Assembly (NCBI GenBank): GCA_019358835.1
Contig: JAHHIH010000020.1
Location: 48,048 to 112,047, forward strand
Source of the DNA: Tildeniella torsiva UHER 1998/13D
GTDB lineage: Bacteria > Cyanobacteriota > Cyanobacteriia > Phormidesmidales > Phormidesmidaceae
Reading direction: 5' to 3'
Length of the DNA stretch: 64,000 nt
The notes beneath the pieces are model-generated. The model was given only the letters and a program-made list of their open reading frames with translations, had not been told where the DNA came from and did not search any database. Below are positions 37,166-45,540 of the stretch, piece after piece (position 1 is the first letter of the stretch; each line of letters starts with the position of its first letter). Made by a program: the position numbers and the translations under genes.

Positions 37166-38311
37166 ATGACATCCTCAAATAGCCAAACCAGCACTTCAAA
37201 ATTCCATATTTTAACCAGCACGAAGTTTGATTTTGATCATTTCGTCACCCGCGCCGCCCTAGAGCAAGGGCCACGGCACACCATATGGCAGCTCAAAGAA
37301 AGACTCAATGCTCAAGTCCATCAGCCAGATTTTGACGATGACAGTCTGGTTAATGGCCTCGATAAACTCCTCTCTAAACTCATTGGTAGACCGCACCATT
37401 GGGCTCTTGCAAGACAGGTCTTAGCCCAGACCACCTCCGATGACGTGATTTACTGCTGCGGCGAAGATAGTGGTCTGCCCCTAGCTCTGCTCGCATCGTT
37501 CAAGAAAGATTGCCCCCGGCTGGTTGTCAACGTCATGTGTCCAGAACGGTCGCGGCCTAAGCTGCTGCTCAAGTGGTTTCAGCTGCATCGCAGTATAAAT
37601 GCATTCACTGTGAACACAGCTCTCAAGGTTCAAACCCTGAGAGACATGCTCAACCTGTCTGAGGATGGCGTGACCTGTTTGGCCGAGCAAACCGATAAAC
37701 AGTTCTTTTACCCCGCACCTGGCACGATAGAAAAGCATCGTCCACTGATTGCCAGCGCTGGGTTAGAACAACGAGACTATATCACCCTCGCGAAAGCTAC
37801 TCACCAGTTAGATCTAGACGTCAAAGTCTGTGCTGTATCGCCTAACGCCACCTCTAAGACGCAGTGCAGAATTCCTGAACCACCGCCCCAAAATATGGAA
37901 ATGCGGTATTTCGACTGGGTTGAGTTGCGCGATCTCTACCGTAGTGCCGATATTGCCGTAATTAGCCTAATCGACAACACCTACGCCGCTGGCCTAACGG
38001 TGTTGATGGAAGCCATGGCCTGCCGCAGACCGGTAATTATTACCAAAACCGTGGGCTTAGCCACAGAAATGGCTGAGAAGGGTCTTGTATGGGGCGTACA
38101 ACCCGACTCTCCCGAAGAGCTAAAAGCCGCTATTGTCCACGTCCTGGGCCATCCTGAGGAAGCAACGGCGAGAGCAGAGGCCGCGTACCAGCACTATCTG
38201 GAAAACCACACCAGTGAGCAGCATATTGAGCAGGTGTCTCGATTGCTGCAGCGGGTCGCTAGCAGCGTGACGCCAGACCGACCGATGGTCATACGGGCAC
38301 GACCCGTTTGA
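37166..38311 (+). CDS. GT-B glycosyltransferase-like protein
   Basis: A 381-residue protein. The C-terminal half resembles family 4 glycosyltransferases: MRYFDWVELRDLYRSADIAV, then the E-x7-E-like LTVLMEAMACRRPVIITKTVGL and LVWGVQPDSPEELKAAI. The N-terminal acceptor half is divergent. The start is ATG 37166, giving a Ser/Thr-rich N-terminus (MTSSNSQTSTSKF); the frame is open 36 codons further upstream from a TTG, without a ribosome site. A role in surface polysaccharide synthesis is inferred. The gene has a terminator hairpin at 38409. Confidence 0.72.
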   Translation: MTSSNSQTSTSKFHILTSTKFDFDHFVTRAALEQGPRHTIWQLKERLNAQVHQPDFDDDSLVNGLDKLLSKLIGRPHHWALARQVLAQTTSDDVIYCCGEDSGLPLALLASFKKDCPRLVVNVMCPERSRPKLLLKWFQLHRSINAFTVNTALKVQTLRDMLNLSEDGVTCLAEQTDKQFFYPAPGTIEKHRPLIASAGLEQRDYITLAKATHQLDLDVKVCAVSPNATSKTQCRIPEPPPQNMEMRYFDWVELRDLYRSADIAVISLIDNTYAAGLTVLMEAMACRRPVIITKTVGLATEMAEKGLVWGVQPDSPEELKAAIVHVLGHPEEATARAEAAYQHYLENHTSEQHIEQVSRLLQRVASSVTPDRPMVIRARPV

Positions 38312-38408
38312 TGACTTGCCTAGGCCAGTGGGCATCATCAAAAACTCGCACATCCGATGATGGCTTGGCCATTGCTAAGGCGCCCAGGCTAGGGCAACAC
38401 ACTAACGC

Positions 38409-38458
38409 AGAGGATAGGGAATGTAGAGACTGATCTACATCCCCTATCCTCTATTTTT
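38409..38458 (+). terminator. Long terminator-like hairpin
   Basis: AGAGGATAGGGAATGTAGA (38409-38427) pairs with TCTACATCCCCTATCCTCT (38434-38452), with one G-U wobble, around GACTGA, and is followed by ATTTTTAT. The 19-bp stem is unusually long for a simple terminator. Confidence 0.8.
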
Positions 38459-38506
38459 ATCGGCAGATTGCCCTTAAAGAGCTGCATTTCTCTAGACGGG
38501 TTCAAT

Positions 38507-38542
38507 CTATAGCGTTCCTCAGCCAGCTGAGGAACGCTATAG
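38507..38542. repeat. 36-bp near-perfect palindrome
   Basis: CTATAGCGTTCCTCAGC and its exact complement GCTGAGGAACGCTATAG flank only CA. Nothing T-rich follows, so it is not a standard terminator. It may be an interspersed palindromic repeat; its copy number elsewhere is unknown. Confidence 0.75.
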
Positions 38543-38876
38543 TAGCTAACGATAGGCGCTCAGTAAAGATTTTGACCGAATCCCTAGCCTCTATCGCTTT
38601 GGAGCAGTCAGATAGATCGAGTAGGTGCTGATACGGGAGTGGAGCCTCACTTTAATGGAGACCTGTCACACCAGTGGGGAAACCATGCTTGATGCTGTGA
38701 TAGCCTGCACGATGCTCTGGTATTAAACCGCCAATACCTGCCACGAGAGTCTAGCTCAAACGTAACTCAACGGAAGGCCTGTCAGGTGTTTTGCCTGATA
38801 AGCTTAAGTCAATATCTTGAGAGTTATAGCTGAGTATCGATAAATTTTCTTGCTGCTTCCCAATGAGGTTGTGACC

Positions 38877-39941
38877 ATGAAATGGGCGATCGCTGCACCA
38901 TTTTTTGATATTGATAATATTGATACCGCTAACTGGCTAGAGCCCTTTGTGCCGGGAGATGAGCACAGGTTTCAGCTTATTCCGCGACAAAAACCCCTGC
39001 CAAAATGGCACGATCGCAAGTCTAAATTTACGCCTATTGACGATTGGCTGGTCTACATGAGGCAGGCGGCTGACGCCCTCAACTCCGACGCCGATGGCAT
39101 TATTACCGTCTTTCCCCAAGTGGCTTCGGCAGTGGGTCTACAGCAAAAGCTGAGATTTTCTCACAAGCCTGTGGTGGCCTGGCTATTTAATGTGGGTACC
39201 TGTAGACCAGGTCTGCGGCAAAAGTTGGCCCAGATCAGCCTCAATCAGGTTGATTATTTTGTGGTGCACACCCGCAAAGAAATCGAGATCTACAGCCAGT
39301 GGTTGGGGATACCCGCCGATCGCTTTGAGTTTGTGCCCTACCAGGTACCCGACATTGCCATCGACTACGAAGAAGACTACCAGGCTCCGTTTATTGCGTC
39401 CCTGGGGTCGGCCCATCGCGACTTTTCAACATTATTTAACGCGGTTCAAACGCTTAATATCAAAACCGTAGTAGCTACCGGGGAAACCGCTGTGGAAGGC
39501 ATGACGATCCCGCAGCAAGTTGAACTGCCCTTTGGCATTAGTAAAGCCGAATGCCTGCGCCTGGCTCAGCAGGCCAGACTTAATATTGTGCCGCTCCAGC
39601 CCAAAGAGGGGGTGACGGCGGCGGGGCAAGTCACCCTGGTCGAGTCGATGATGATGGGCCGTCCGCTGATTGTGACCAACGCCTATGGTGTTGAAGACTA
39701 TATTATCCATGGCGAAACGGGGTGGCTAGTGGAGCCCAACTCCGTTGAGAGCATGACTGAAGCGATCGATCGACTGTGGCACGATGATGCGCTGCGCCAG
39801 CGGCTTGGCGAAAATGCTCGCGCCCACGCCCTAGAACACTTTTCTGACCCCTGTGCGGGGCGACATTTAGAACGCATTCTTACCCAAATCAGCCAAGCCA
39901 AAAAGCCATCGGCCACTACGGCATTGCGATGGGCCGAATAG
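38877..39941 (+). CDS. Glycosyltransferase family 4-like protein
   Basis: A 354-residue GT-B protein starting MKWAIAAPFFDIDNID. The donor half has VTLVESMMMGRPLIVTNAYGVEDYI and HGETGWLVEPNSVESMTEAID, the standard E-x7-E-like region and C-terminal helix of family 4. The N-terminal half has the acidic DNIDTANWLEPFV segment and RPGLRQKLAQ. The ATG at 38877 is chosen over an in-frame start nine codons upstream because ATGAGG lies just before it. Together with the 37166 gene it suggests a small surface-glycan locus. Donor and acceptor are unknown. Confidence 0.8.
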   Translation: MKWAIAAPFFDIDNIDTANWLEPFVPGDEHRFQLIPRQKPLPKWHDRKSKFTPIDDWLVYMRQAADALNSDADGIITVFPQVASAVGLQQKLRFSHKPVVAWLFNVGTCRPGLRQKLAQISLNQVDYFVVHTRKEIEIYSQWLGIPADRFEFVPYQVPDIAIDYEEDYQAPFIASLGSAHRDFSTLFNAVQTLNIKTVVATGETAVEGMTIPQQVELPFGISKAECLRLAQQARLNIVPLQPKEGVTAAGQVTLVESMMMGRPLIVTNAYGVEDYIIHGETGWLVEPNSVESMTEAIDRLWHDDALRQRLGENARAHALEHFSDPCAGRHLERILTQISQAKKPSATTALRWAE

Positions 39942-39950
39942 GGGGCATTG

Positions 39951-41654
39951 CTAATGGGTGCGGAGGGTGCGCAGTCGGTTGATGGCCGCCGCCAGCTCTA
40001 GGCCCCGGAAGGTCACCAAGTCTCCCATGGGCCACTCGGTCAAGCTATCTAGGCCGTACTGCTCTAGGTCGGTCATGACGGCGGCGATCGCCTCAGCCAG
40101 AGGAGTCTTCGTCGTCATGTGGTAGCGCTGGGCGTAGACGATCGCCGCCGCGATCGCCCGCACCTGCCCCGGCTCCACCAGTTGCTCTACCGCCGACAGG
40201 TCAATAGCTTCGGTGCCAATCTGGAGCTGGTCAACATCCCTTGCCCTGAGTTTGACGCTGTGACGGCCTTTGCTGGGGTCAATGCTGTCGGGCTGAATGG
40301 TGCGGGGTGTGAGGGTGCCAAAGGACAGACCACCTTCGCGATCGCGCTCTGTCTTAAACTCTGTCGCGATCGCCTTGGCCCGCTCAGTCACATCCTGAGG
40401 ACAAAATTCGTCCATGGCGATCACGGTGTCGGCCACATCAAAGTAGTCGCCGCTGCCCCCCATCACCAGCACCGTCGAGATGCCGTAGTCGGTGTAGAGC
40501 TGCCGCACCTTGTCGATGAAAGGGGTAATCGGCTCGCGGTTCTTGGCAATTAGGGCCTGCATGCGGCGATCGCGAATCATGAAGTTGGTTGCTGAGGTGT
40601 CTTCATCCACCAGCATGGCCGTTGCCCCCGCCTCGATCGCCTCAATGATGTTGGCCGCCTGGGAAGTGCTGCCGCTGGCGTTGGGCGTTGAGAAATTCTG
40701 GGTCGATTTCCCTTGGGGCAGACTGCCAATAAACGGTGAAATATTTACCCCCGCAATGCTGCGACCATCCTCCGCCCGCACCTTAACCGCCAACCGATCC
40801 GTCACCACCTGGTGCCGCCCGTCGCCGGGAATGTGGTTGTATACCCCCGACTCGATCGCCCGCAGCAGAGTCGATTTGCCGTGGTAGCCGCCCCCCACAA
40901 TCAGCGTAATGCCCTGGGGAATGCCCAAGCCCGTCACCTCCCCTGCGTGGGGACAGCGCAGTGTCACCCGCAGCGATTCAGGAGCTTCGAAGGGAATCGC
41001 CTGATCCGTCAGTGGATGCTCATCCACACCGCTGCGCCGGGGCAAAATTGCGCCATCGGCTATGAATGCGACTAGGTTGTGGGCAAAGAGCTGCGATCGC
41101 AGCTCCTCCGCATCCTCAGCTGTATCGGCATGGTGCTGAATTTGTGCCCCATCCAGCGCACTGTAAAACAAGGTCTTCCCAACCAGATCGGGTATAGCCT
41201 GACACAGCAGCTCCGCCGCCTGCCGCCCCGCGATCCGCCGCCCAAAGGCCGGTAACCCCAAGGTGAACCGCAGCTCCACTGCCTCCCCCGTCACCCTGGC
41301 GGCACTGCGATTGAGCATGGCCTGGCTAGGGCGCACAATGCCAATTAGCCCGCTTTTGCCCGAACCTGACGGGCGCTGGCGAGCCTGAGTCGCTCGGTAA
41401 AATTCACGAGTGAGGTAGTCAGCCAATGCGATCGCCCGACAGGGCAATTTCCACAAGCTCTTGGGAAACCCCGCCACCACCTGGGGCACCACCACCCGCA
41501 CCCGACTCGGAGCCGCAAAGGGGTCTCCCTGCACATGGTCAATGTGCAGCACAAATTCCCCAAAGTCGTACTCTCCCTTGAGCGCCTTGTACGCCCCATA
41601 GCCCTGGCCATCGAGTCGGTGGAGCTGGTCGTAGAGGTCGTTAGAAGTCGCCAT
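39951..41654 (-). CDS. ABC-class ATPase (PF09818-like)
   Basis: A 567-residue soluble ATPase. The family opening LYDQLHRLDGQGYGAYKAL and HIDHVQGDPFAAPSRVRV is present. Walker A is GGGYHGKSTLL, the Q loop and signature-like region lie near FIGSLPQGKST, and Walker B is TAMLVDEDTSATNFM. The homologous kinetoplastid protein is a mitochondrial RNA-processing factor and the bacterial role is unknown. No transmembrane partner is expected. ATG at 41654 is used; an in-frame ATG six codons earlier is possible. It converges on the glycosyltransferase gene with a 9-base gap. Confidence 0.85.
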   Translation of the reverse strand: MATSNDLYDQLHRLDGQGYGAYKALKGEYDFGEFVLHIDHVQGDPFAAPSRVRVVVPQVVAGFPKSLWKLPCRAIALADYLTREFYRATQARQRPSGSGKSGLIGIVRPSQAMLNRSAARVTGEAVELRFTLGLPAFGRRIAGRQAAELLCQAIPDLVGKTLFYSALDGAQIQHHADTAEDAEELRSQLFAHNLVAFIADGAILPRRSGVDEHPLTDQAIPFEAPESLRVTLRCPHAGEVTGLGIPQGITLIVGGGYHGKSTLLRAIESGVYNHIPGDGRHQVVTDRLAVKVRAEDGRSIAGVNISPFIGSLPQGKSTQNFSTPNASGSTSQAANIIEAIEAGATAMLVDEDTSATNFMIRDRRMQALIAKNREPITPFIDKVRQLYTDYGISTVLVMGGSGDYFDVADTVIAMDEFCPQDVTERAKAIATEFKTERDREGGLSFGTLTPRTIQPDSIDPSKGRHSVKLRARDVDQLQIGTEAIDLSAVEQLVEPGQVRAIAAAIVYAQRYHMTTKTPLAEAIAAVMTDLEQYGLDSLTEWPMGDLVTFRGLELAAAINRLRTLRTH

Positions 41655-41759
41655 ACACACCGCAGATGCCATTAACTTAGACCGCTACCGCACACTACAT
41701 AGAAGATAGGCTAGACAACTCAGGTCTAAGTTTTGAATTTTGAATTCATGCCCCGTATC

Positions 41760-41795
41760 AAAAACTCAACACTCAAAATTAATCACTCAAAACTC
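41760..41795. repeat. ACTCAAAA word repeat, second copy
   Basis: This stretch matches 14393-14428 at 34 of 36 positions. A complementary GTTTTGAATTTTGAATTC run lies just before it at 41731-41748, so the region can form a hairpin between the ABC-class ATPase and pdxA genes. Confidence 0.75.
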
Positions 41796-41815
41796 CCCCA
41801 CCTTCCCTATATCCC

Positions 41816-42889
41816 TCATCCCCGACTCTTCACAACCGCCATCGCTACCTCCATCGCCGCCACCATGCTATTGGCATCGGCGATTCCCTGCCCGGCGATA
41901 TCGAACGCCGTGCCGTGGTCTGGGGAGGTGCGCACAAAGGACAGTCCCACAGTTGTATTCACCGCGCGGTCAAAGGCCATCAGCTTCACCGGAATCAGAC
42001 CCTGATCGTGATAGAGAGCCAGGTAGGCGTCGTGAGCCGTTGCCAGCGCCCTGCCCTCGGTGCCAAACCAGGCCTGCCCAGGGCGCACCCACATCGTATC
42101 GGGAGGAATTGGGCCATCGATCTGCACCTGGGGATAGCGCTGGCGCTGGGCCTCCAGCCAGGGGATCAGCCAGTCCACCTCTTCGCGGCCCAGTTGCCCG
42201 CCTTCGCCGCTGTGGGGATTGAGGCCTGCCACGGCAATGCGGGGCTGGGTCAGACCAAAGTCTTGTTTCAGACTGTGGATGAGCAGGTCGAGCTTTTGGG
42301 TCAGTAGCGCTGGTGTCAGCGCCTCGGGCACCTGGCGCAGGGAAATGTGGGTGGTGGCCAAGAGGGCGCGCAGCCACCAGCCGGTGTGGGGCGACTGGGC
42401 CACAAAGGCCATGCCGAAGCGCTCGGCTTTGGCCCCCTCAGCCAAAAGTTCCGTCTGGCCAGGATAGTGGTGCCCGGCAGCTTTCCAAGCCGATTTAGCG
42501 ATCGGCCCGGTGACGATCGCATCGTACTGCCCCGCGATCGCTCCCTGGATGGCGGTTTGCAGGTAAGCAAAACTGGCTGCCCCGGTAGCGGCGCTGGGCT
42601 GACCCAAGGTCACCGTTTCTAAAAGCAGCGGCGGCGGGATCTCCACAAAATCTAGGGAGTCTAGGTCGGGGAGTGGCCCGGCGTAGGAAGACTGCTGAAG
42701 GGCTGCAAGGGTTTGGTGCAGGAGCGATCGCGTCCCCAGCAGGGTGATATCGGCGATCGCCGACCAATCCTTCGCTCCCAGCGCCTTGAGGATGACTTCA
42801 GGGCTAATGCCCGCCGGGTCGCCCAGGGTAATCGCCAGTCGGGAGCGGGGCAAAGACAGGCTCGACACCGAAGTTGTGGGGGCAGTCAT
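41816..42889 (-). CDS. pdxA: 4-hydroxythreonine-4-phosphate dehydrogenase
   Basis: A 357-residue enzyme of vitamin B6 synthesis that oxidises 4-phosphohydroxy-threonine with NAD. Conserved features are LAITLGDPAGISPEVILKAL, the metal-site His in GHHYPGQTELLAE, AGLNPHSGEGG, and ALYHDQGLIPVK with another metal ligand. The last stretch, RTSPDHGTAFDIAG, is diagnostic. The ATG at 42889 is chosen because MTAPTTSVSSLSLPRSRLAITLGDP leads directly into the core; an upstream 19-codon extension has no support. It is divergent from petM. Confidence 0.95.
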   Translation of the reverse strand: MTAPTTSVSSLSLPRSRLAITLGDPAGISPEVILKALGAKDWSAIADITLLGTRSLLHQTLAALQQSSYAGPLPDLDSLDFVEIPPPLLLETVTLGQPSAATGAASFAYLQTAIQGAIAGQYDAIVTGPIAKSAWKAAGHHYPGQTELLAEGAKAERFGMAFVAQSPHTGWWLRALLATTHISLRQVPEALTPALLTQKLDLLIHSLKQDFGLTQPRIAVAGLNPHSGEGGQLGREEVDWLIPWLEAQRQRYPQVQIDGPIPPDTMWVRPGQAWFGTEGRALATAHDAYLALYHDQGLIPVKLMAFDRAVNTTVGLSFVRTSPDHGTAFDIAGQGIADANSMVAAMEVAMAVVKSRG

Positions 42890-43002
42890 AGCGCAGGGGG
42901 TGATACCAATCTGGTCTAAAATGAGGGCGGCCAGGGGATAAGCCATTCCCCGGCGGGCCGGGCAACTGGCTCAATTACTATAGTGCTGTGGAAGGAGAGC
43001 GT

Positions 43003-43107
43003 ATGGGCGGCGAAATTTTCAATACGGCGATCATTATCTTTACCCTGACCCTATTGGGCCTGGGGATTGGGTTTCTAATGCTGCGGGTGCAGGGCGGCGA
43101 AGAGTAG
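43003..43107 (+). CDS. petM: Cytochrome b6f complex subunit PetM
   Basis: A 34-residue single-helix protein: MGGEIFNTAI, the hydrophobic core IIFTLTLLGLGIGFLML, and RVQGGEE. The C-terminal (L/R)xQGxEE ending and the length match PetM (subunit VII) of the thylakoid b6f complex. GAAGGAG lies 6 bases before the ATG. It is not linked to petB-petD, as is usual for petM in cyanobacteria, and precedes ycf39 by 76 bases on the same strand. Confidence 0.88.
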   Translation: MGGEIFNTAIIIFTLTLLGLGIGFLMLRVQGGEE

Positions 43108-43183
43108 ATTTGACTCCGGGGGTGTATCTGGTGGAGCCATCTGATATTCTTAGAGGAAGTTAAACTTTTGTATCAATTCCCTC

Positions 43184-44140
43184 ATGAAAGTATTGGTTGT
43201 TGGCGCTACTGGCACCCTTGGCAGGCAAATTGCTCGCCGTGCCCTGGATGAGGGGCACGAAGTTCGCTGCCTGGTGAGGAGCGCCCAGCGAGCCGCCTTT
43301 CTGCGCGAGTGGGGGGTAGAGCTGGTGCGGGGAAACCTCTCCAAGCCCGCCACCCTGCTCCCTGCGCTTGAGGGTGTTGATGCAGTCATCGATGCGTCTA
43401 CAGCCCGACCCTCGGAGTCGGTCATGCAGGTTGACTGGCAGGGCAAGGTCAACCTCATCAACGCCACCCGCGACGCAGGCGTTAAGCGGTTCATCTTTTT
43501 CTCAATTCTTAACTCCGAAAAGTTTCCCCATGTGCCGCTGATGAACGTTAAGCGCTGCACCGAGAAGTTTTTGGCGGAGTCAGGGCTCAATTACACCATT
43601 TTGCAGCCCTGCGGCTTTCTCCAGGGGCTGATTGGTCAGTACGCCATTCCCATTCTCGAAAAGCAGCCGATCTGGGTCATGGGTGAAGCTGCCCCCATCG
43701 CCTACATGGATACCCAGGACATCGCTCGGTTTGCGGTGAAGGCCCTATCGGTGCCCGAAACAGAAAACCGCAGCTTTCCCCTGGCCGGTACCCGCGCCTG
43801 GGGAGCCTACGAAATTATGCGCCTGTGCGAGCGCAAGTGCGGCCAAGAGGCCAGAGTCTCCCGCATTTCCCTCGATCTGCTGCGAGCCATTCGCAAAGTG
43901 GCGCAGTTCTTTCAGTGGGGCTGGAATTTTGCCGATCGCCTCGCCTTTGTAGAAGTGGTCGCGGGCAGTCAACCCCTTGATGCCCCTATGGACGAGGTGT
44001 ATCAGGTCTTCGGCATTCCCAAAGACGAAATCACCACCCTCGAAGACTACATGCAAGAGTATTTCAGCCGCATTATGAAAAAGCTGAAGGAACTCGACTA
44101 CGATAGCGAAAAAGCCAGCAAGAAGAAACTGCCGTTTTAG
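43184..44140 (+). CDS. ycf39: Photosystem II assembly factor Ycf39 (NmrA-like atypical SDR)
   Basis: A 318-residue protein with a Rossmann domain (VLVVGATGTLGRQIARRAL) and the Ycf39/HCF244 words DAVIDASTARP, RFIFFSILNSEKFPHVPLM, IAYMDTQDIARF and the C-terminal YLQEYFSRI-like DYMQEYFSRIMKKLKELD. In cyanobacteria Ycf39 binds HliD-type proteins and assists insertion of chlorophyll into newly made D1 during photosystem II assembly. It binds NADP-type nucleotide but the catalytic Tyr-Lys pair of classical SDRs is absent. The start is ATG 43184. Transcription together with petM is plausible. Confidence 0.95.
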   Translation: MKVLVVGATGTLGRQIARRALDEGHEVRCLVRSAQRAAFLREWGVELVRGNLSKPATLLPALEGVDAVIDASTARPSESVMQVDWQGKVNLINATRDAGVKRFIFFSILNSEKFPHVPLMNVKRCTEKFLAESGLNYTILQPCGFLQGLIGQYAIPILEKQPIWVMGEAAPIAYMDTQDIARFAVKALSVPETENRSFPLAGTRAWGAYEIMRLCERKCGQEARVSRISLDLLRAIRKVAQFFQWGWNFADRLAFVEVVAGSQPLDAPMDEVYQVFGIPKDEITTLEDYMQEYFSRIMKKLKELDYDSEKASKKKLPF

Positions 44141-44212
44141 TGGCGGTAGCCGAGGTAGAGTGGCCCTAGCCGTCAGGCTATAGTAGGGGGCAACCGCTCC
44201 GCTTGCTTGTCT

Positions 44213-45088
44213 ATGCCTCCTCAGCCGCTCAGCCTGTTTATTTCCTATTCCCATCGAGATGAAGTTTTCAAGCAAGAACTCGAAGACCACCTAGCGCTTT
44301 TGAAGCGGCAGGATAAGATTTCCCCTTGGCAAGACCGACAAATTGAAGCTGGCACCGAGTGGAATGACCAGATTCGCGAAGCTCTGGATGCGGCGGATAT
44401 TATTTTGCTGCTGATCAGTCCTCGGTTCATGAATTCTGATTTCTGCTATGGCAAAGAAATGCAGCGAGCCATGCAGCGCCACCAAAACGGCGCTGCTAGG
44501 GTAATTCCTATCATTCTCACGCCCACCGACTGGAAGGGCGCACCTTTTGACAAATTGCAGGTGCTGCCGAAGGATGGCAAGCCTGTGGTGGACTGGCCTA
44601 ACCACGATGCCGCCTTCGTTGATGTAGTGAAAGGCATCCGCCGGGCGGTCGAGACCCTGTCGCCAACACCTGAGCAAAAGCAGGATGCCTGGGCCAGCCC
44701 ACCACGACCTAATGCCGCCCGGCCCCCCTCAACCGAGGACTCTGAGCCGAGGCAGGTTCCCCGCTATGCTGGCGCAGCGCTAGCTAGAAATCACGATAAG
44801 CTCTTTGCCGATCTCTCTGCTGGCCCAAAGCCAGCCCGCGATTCCGAAAGGGAACGCTCCGCGAAGCGCATGCAGTTGTTCACCGCTCTCTCTAGTCTGC
44901 CGGGGCCACAGTTTAGCCAGCTCGTCTTTACCCTCAACCCGCCCCTCGGCAATGTGCCCCCCGACTCCGCCCCCCAGTCAAACCGGGTAGCGGCCCTGCT
45001 GCAATGGGCTGACAGCCCCATTGGGCCAGGGCTAGCTATGGTGGGTCATCTGCTGAGCGAAATTATGGGTAGCCCTCGCTCGACTTAA
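44213..45088 (+). CDS. TIR-domain protein with C-terminal helical domain
   Basis: A 291-residue soluble protein. The TIR domain spans residues about 6-145: SLFISYSHRDEVFK, the BB-like WQDRQIEAGTEWNDQI, ADIILLLISPRFMNSDFCYGKE with the putative catalytic Glu82, and a later ILTPTDWKGAPF. A Pro/Ser-rich linker (150-215) leads to a 70-residue C-terminal region, QLFTALSSLPGPQFSQLVFTL and RVAALLQWADSPIGPGLAMV, with hydrophobic spacing that recalls the small effector-associated adaptor domains of cyanobacterial conflict proteins. NAD-cleaving or signalling activity is an inference. ATG at 44213 is preferred to TTG at 44207. Confidence 0.82.
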   Translation: MPPQPLSLFISYSHRDEVFKQELEDHLALLKRQDKISPWQDRQIEAGTEWNDQIREALDAADIILLLISPRFMNSDFCYGKEMQRAMQRHQNGAARVIPIILTPTDWKGAPFDKLQVLPKDGKPVVDWPNHDAAFVDVVKGIRRAVETLSPTPEQKQDAWASPPRPNAARPPSTEDSEPRQVPRYAGAALARNHDKLFADLSAGPKPARDSERERSAKRMQLFTALSSLPGPQFSQLVFTLNPPLGNVPPDSAPQSNRVAALLQWADSPIGPGLAMVGHLLSEIMGSPRST

Positions 45089-45153
45089 AGAACCCGGTTG
45101 GCTACCCAGCGGACTCCGTCTAAATGAGGCGATGGTTTGGTTAAATTCAGATT

Positions 45154-45402
45154 TTAGTGGGACTGCTGATCACTGTGCGCAGCGTCTAAATAGCCCGCGT
45201 CTCTCATGAGGCGAGGCCAGAGTAGCAAGAAAAAGCCCATCCACACGCCAATGGGAATAGACATTAGGCCAGTGAGCCAGAGGCGATGGAGCAGCAGCCA
45301 GCTGCCGCCTACGATCGCAACCCCCGTCAGCACAATCGACCAGGGCTGATACCACCAGGGTTTGAGCTGCCAGGCGCTGGTGATCGGGGCAGGGTCAGTC
45401 AT
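45154..45402 (-). CDS. Small membrane protein, DUF6737-like
   Basis: An 82-residue protein with two helices. The conserved-looking segment is LKPWWYQPWSIVLTGVAIV, followed by PIGVWMGFFLLLWPRLMRDAG and a polar tail. I recall a cyanobacterial family with the KPWW(C/Y)QPWSI motif, DUF6737, whose function is unknown. Its start at 45402 precedes a shuffled-word inverted repeat. The direction is the same as perR, downstream of it, so it may be read from the perR promoter. Confidence 0.6.
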   Translation of the reverse strand: MTDPAPITSAWQLKPWWYQPWSIVLTGVAIVGGSWLLLHRLWLTGLMSIPIGVWMGFFLLLWPRLMRDAGYLDAAHSDQQSH

Positions 45403-45411
45403 AGGTTTATA

Positions 45412-45540
45412 CCAATTTTAGATTTTGGATTTGCGATTTTGGAGCGGGCAGCCCCAATAGTCTAAGGCTTGCCTAGCAGCAGTTTATCGCTTGTGCCGAT
45501 CGCCCAATCCAAAATCCAAAATCGCAAATCTAAAATTGCC
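45412..45540. repeat. Inverted repeat of shuffled GATTTTGGATTT/GCGATTTTGG words
   Basis: The left arm (45412-45443) is ACCAATTTTAGATTTTGG followed by ATTTGCGATTTTGG. The right arm (45505-45540) holds the complementary ATCCAAAATCGCAAATC and TAAAATTGCC, with the words in a different order. About 60 bases separate the arms. It occupies the gap after perR. Confidence 0.7.

Larger units (their letters stand above)
38312..38876. other. Intergenic region with two strong hairpins
   Basis: The 565-base gap between two glycosyltransferase genes holds a terminator (38409-38458) and a long near-perfect palindrome (38507-38542). The remaining 330 bases before the second gene are AT-rich with no coding frame I can support, and contain AAGCTTAAGTCAATATC and GAGTATCGATAAATTTTC stretches that could include its promoter. 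No family of regulatory RNA is recognised. Confidence 0.45.
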
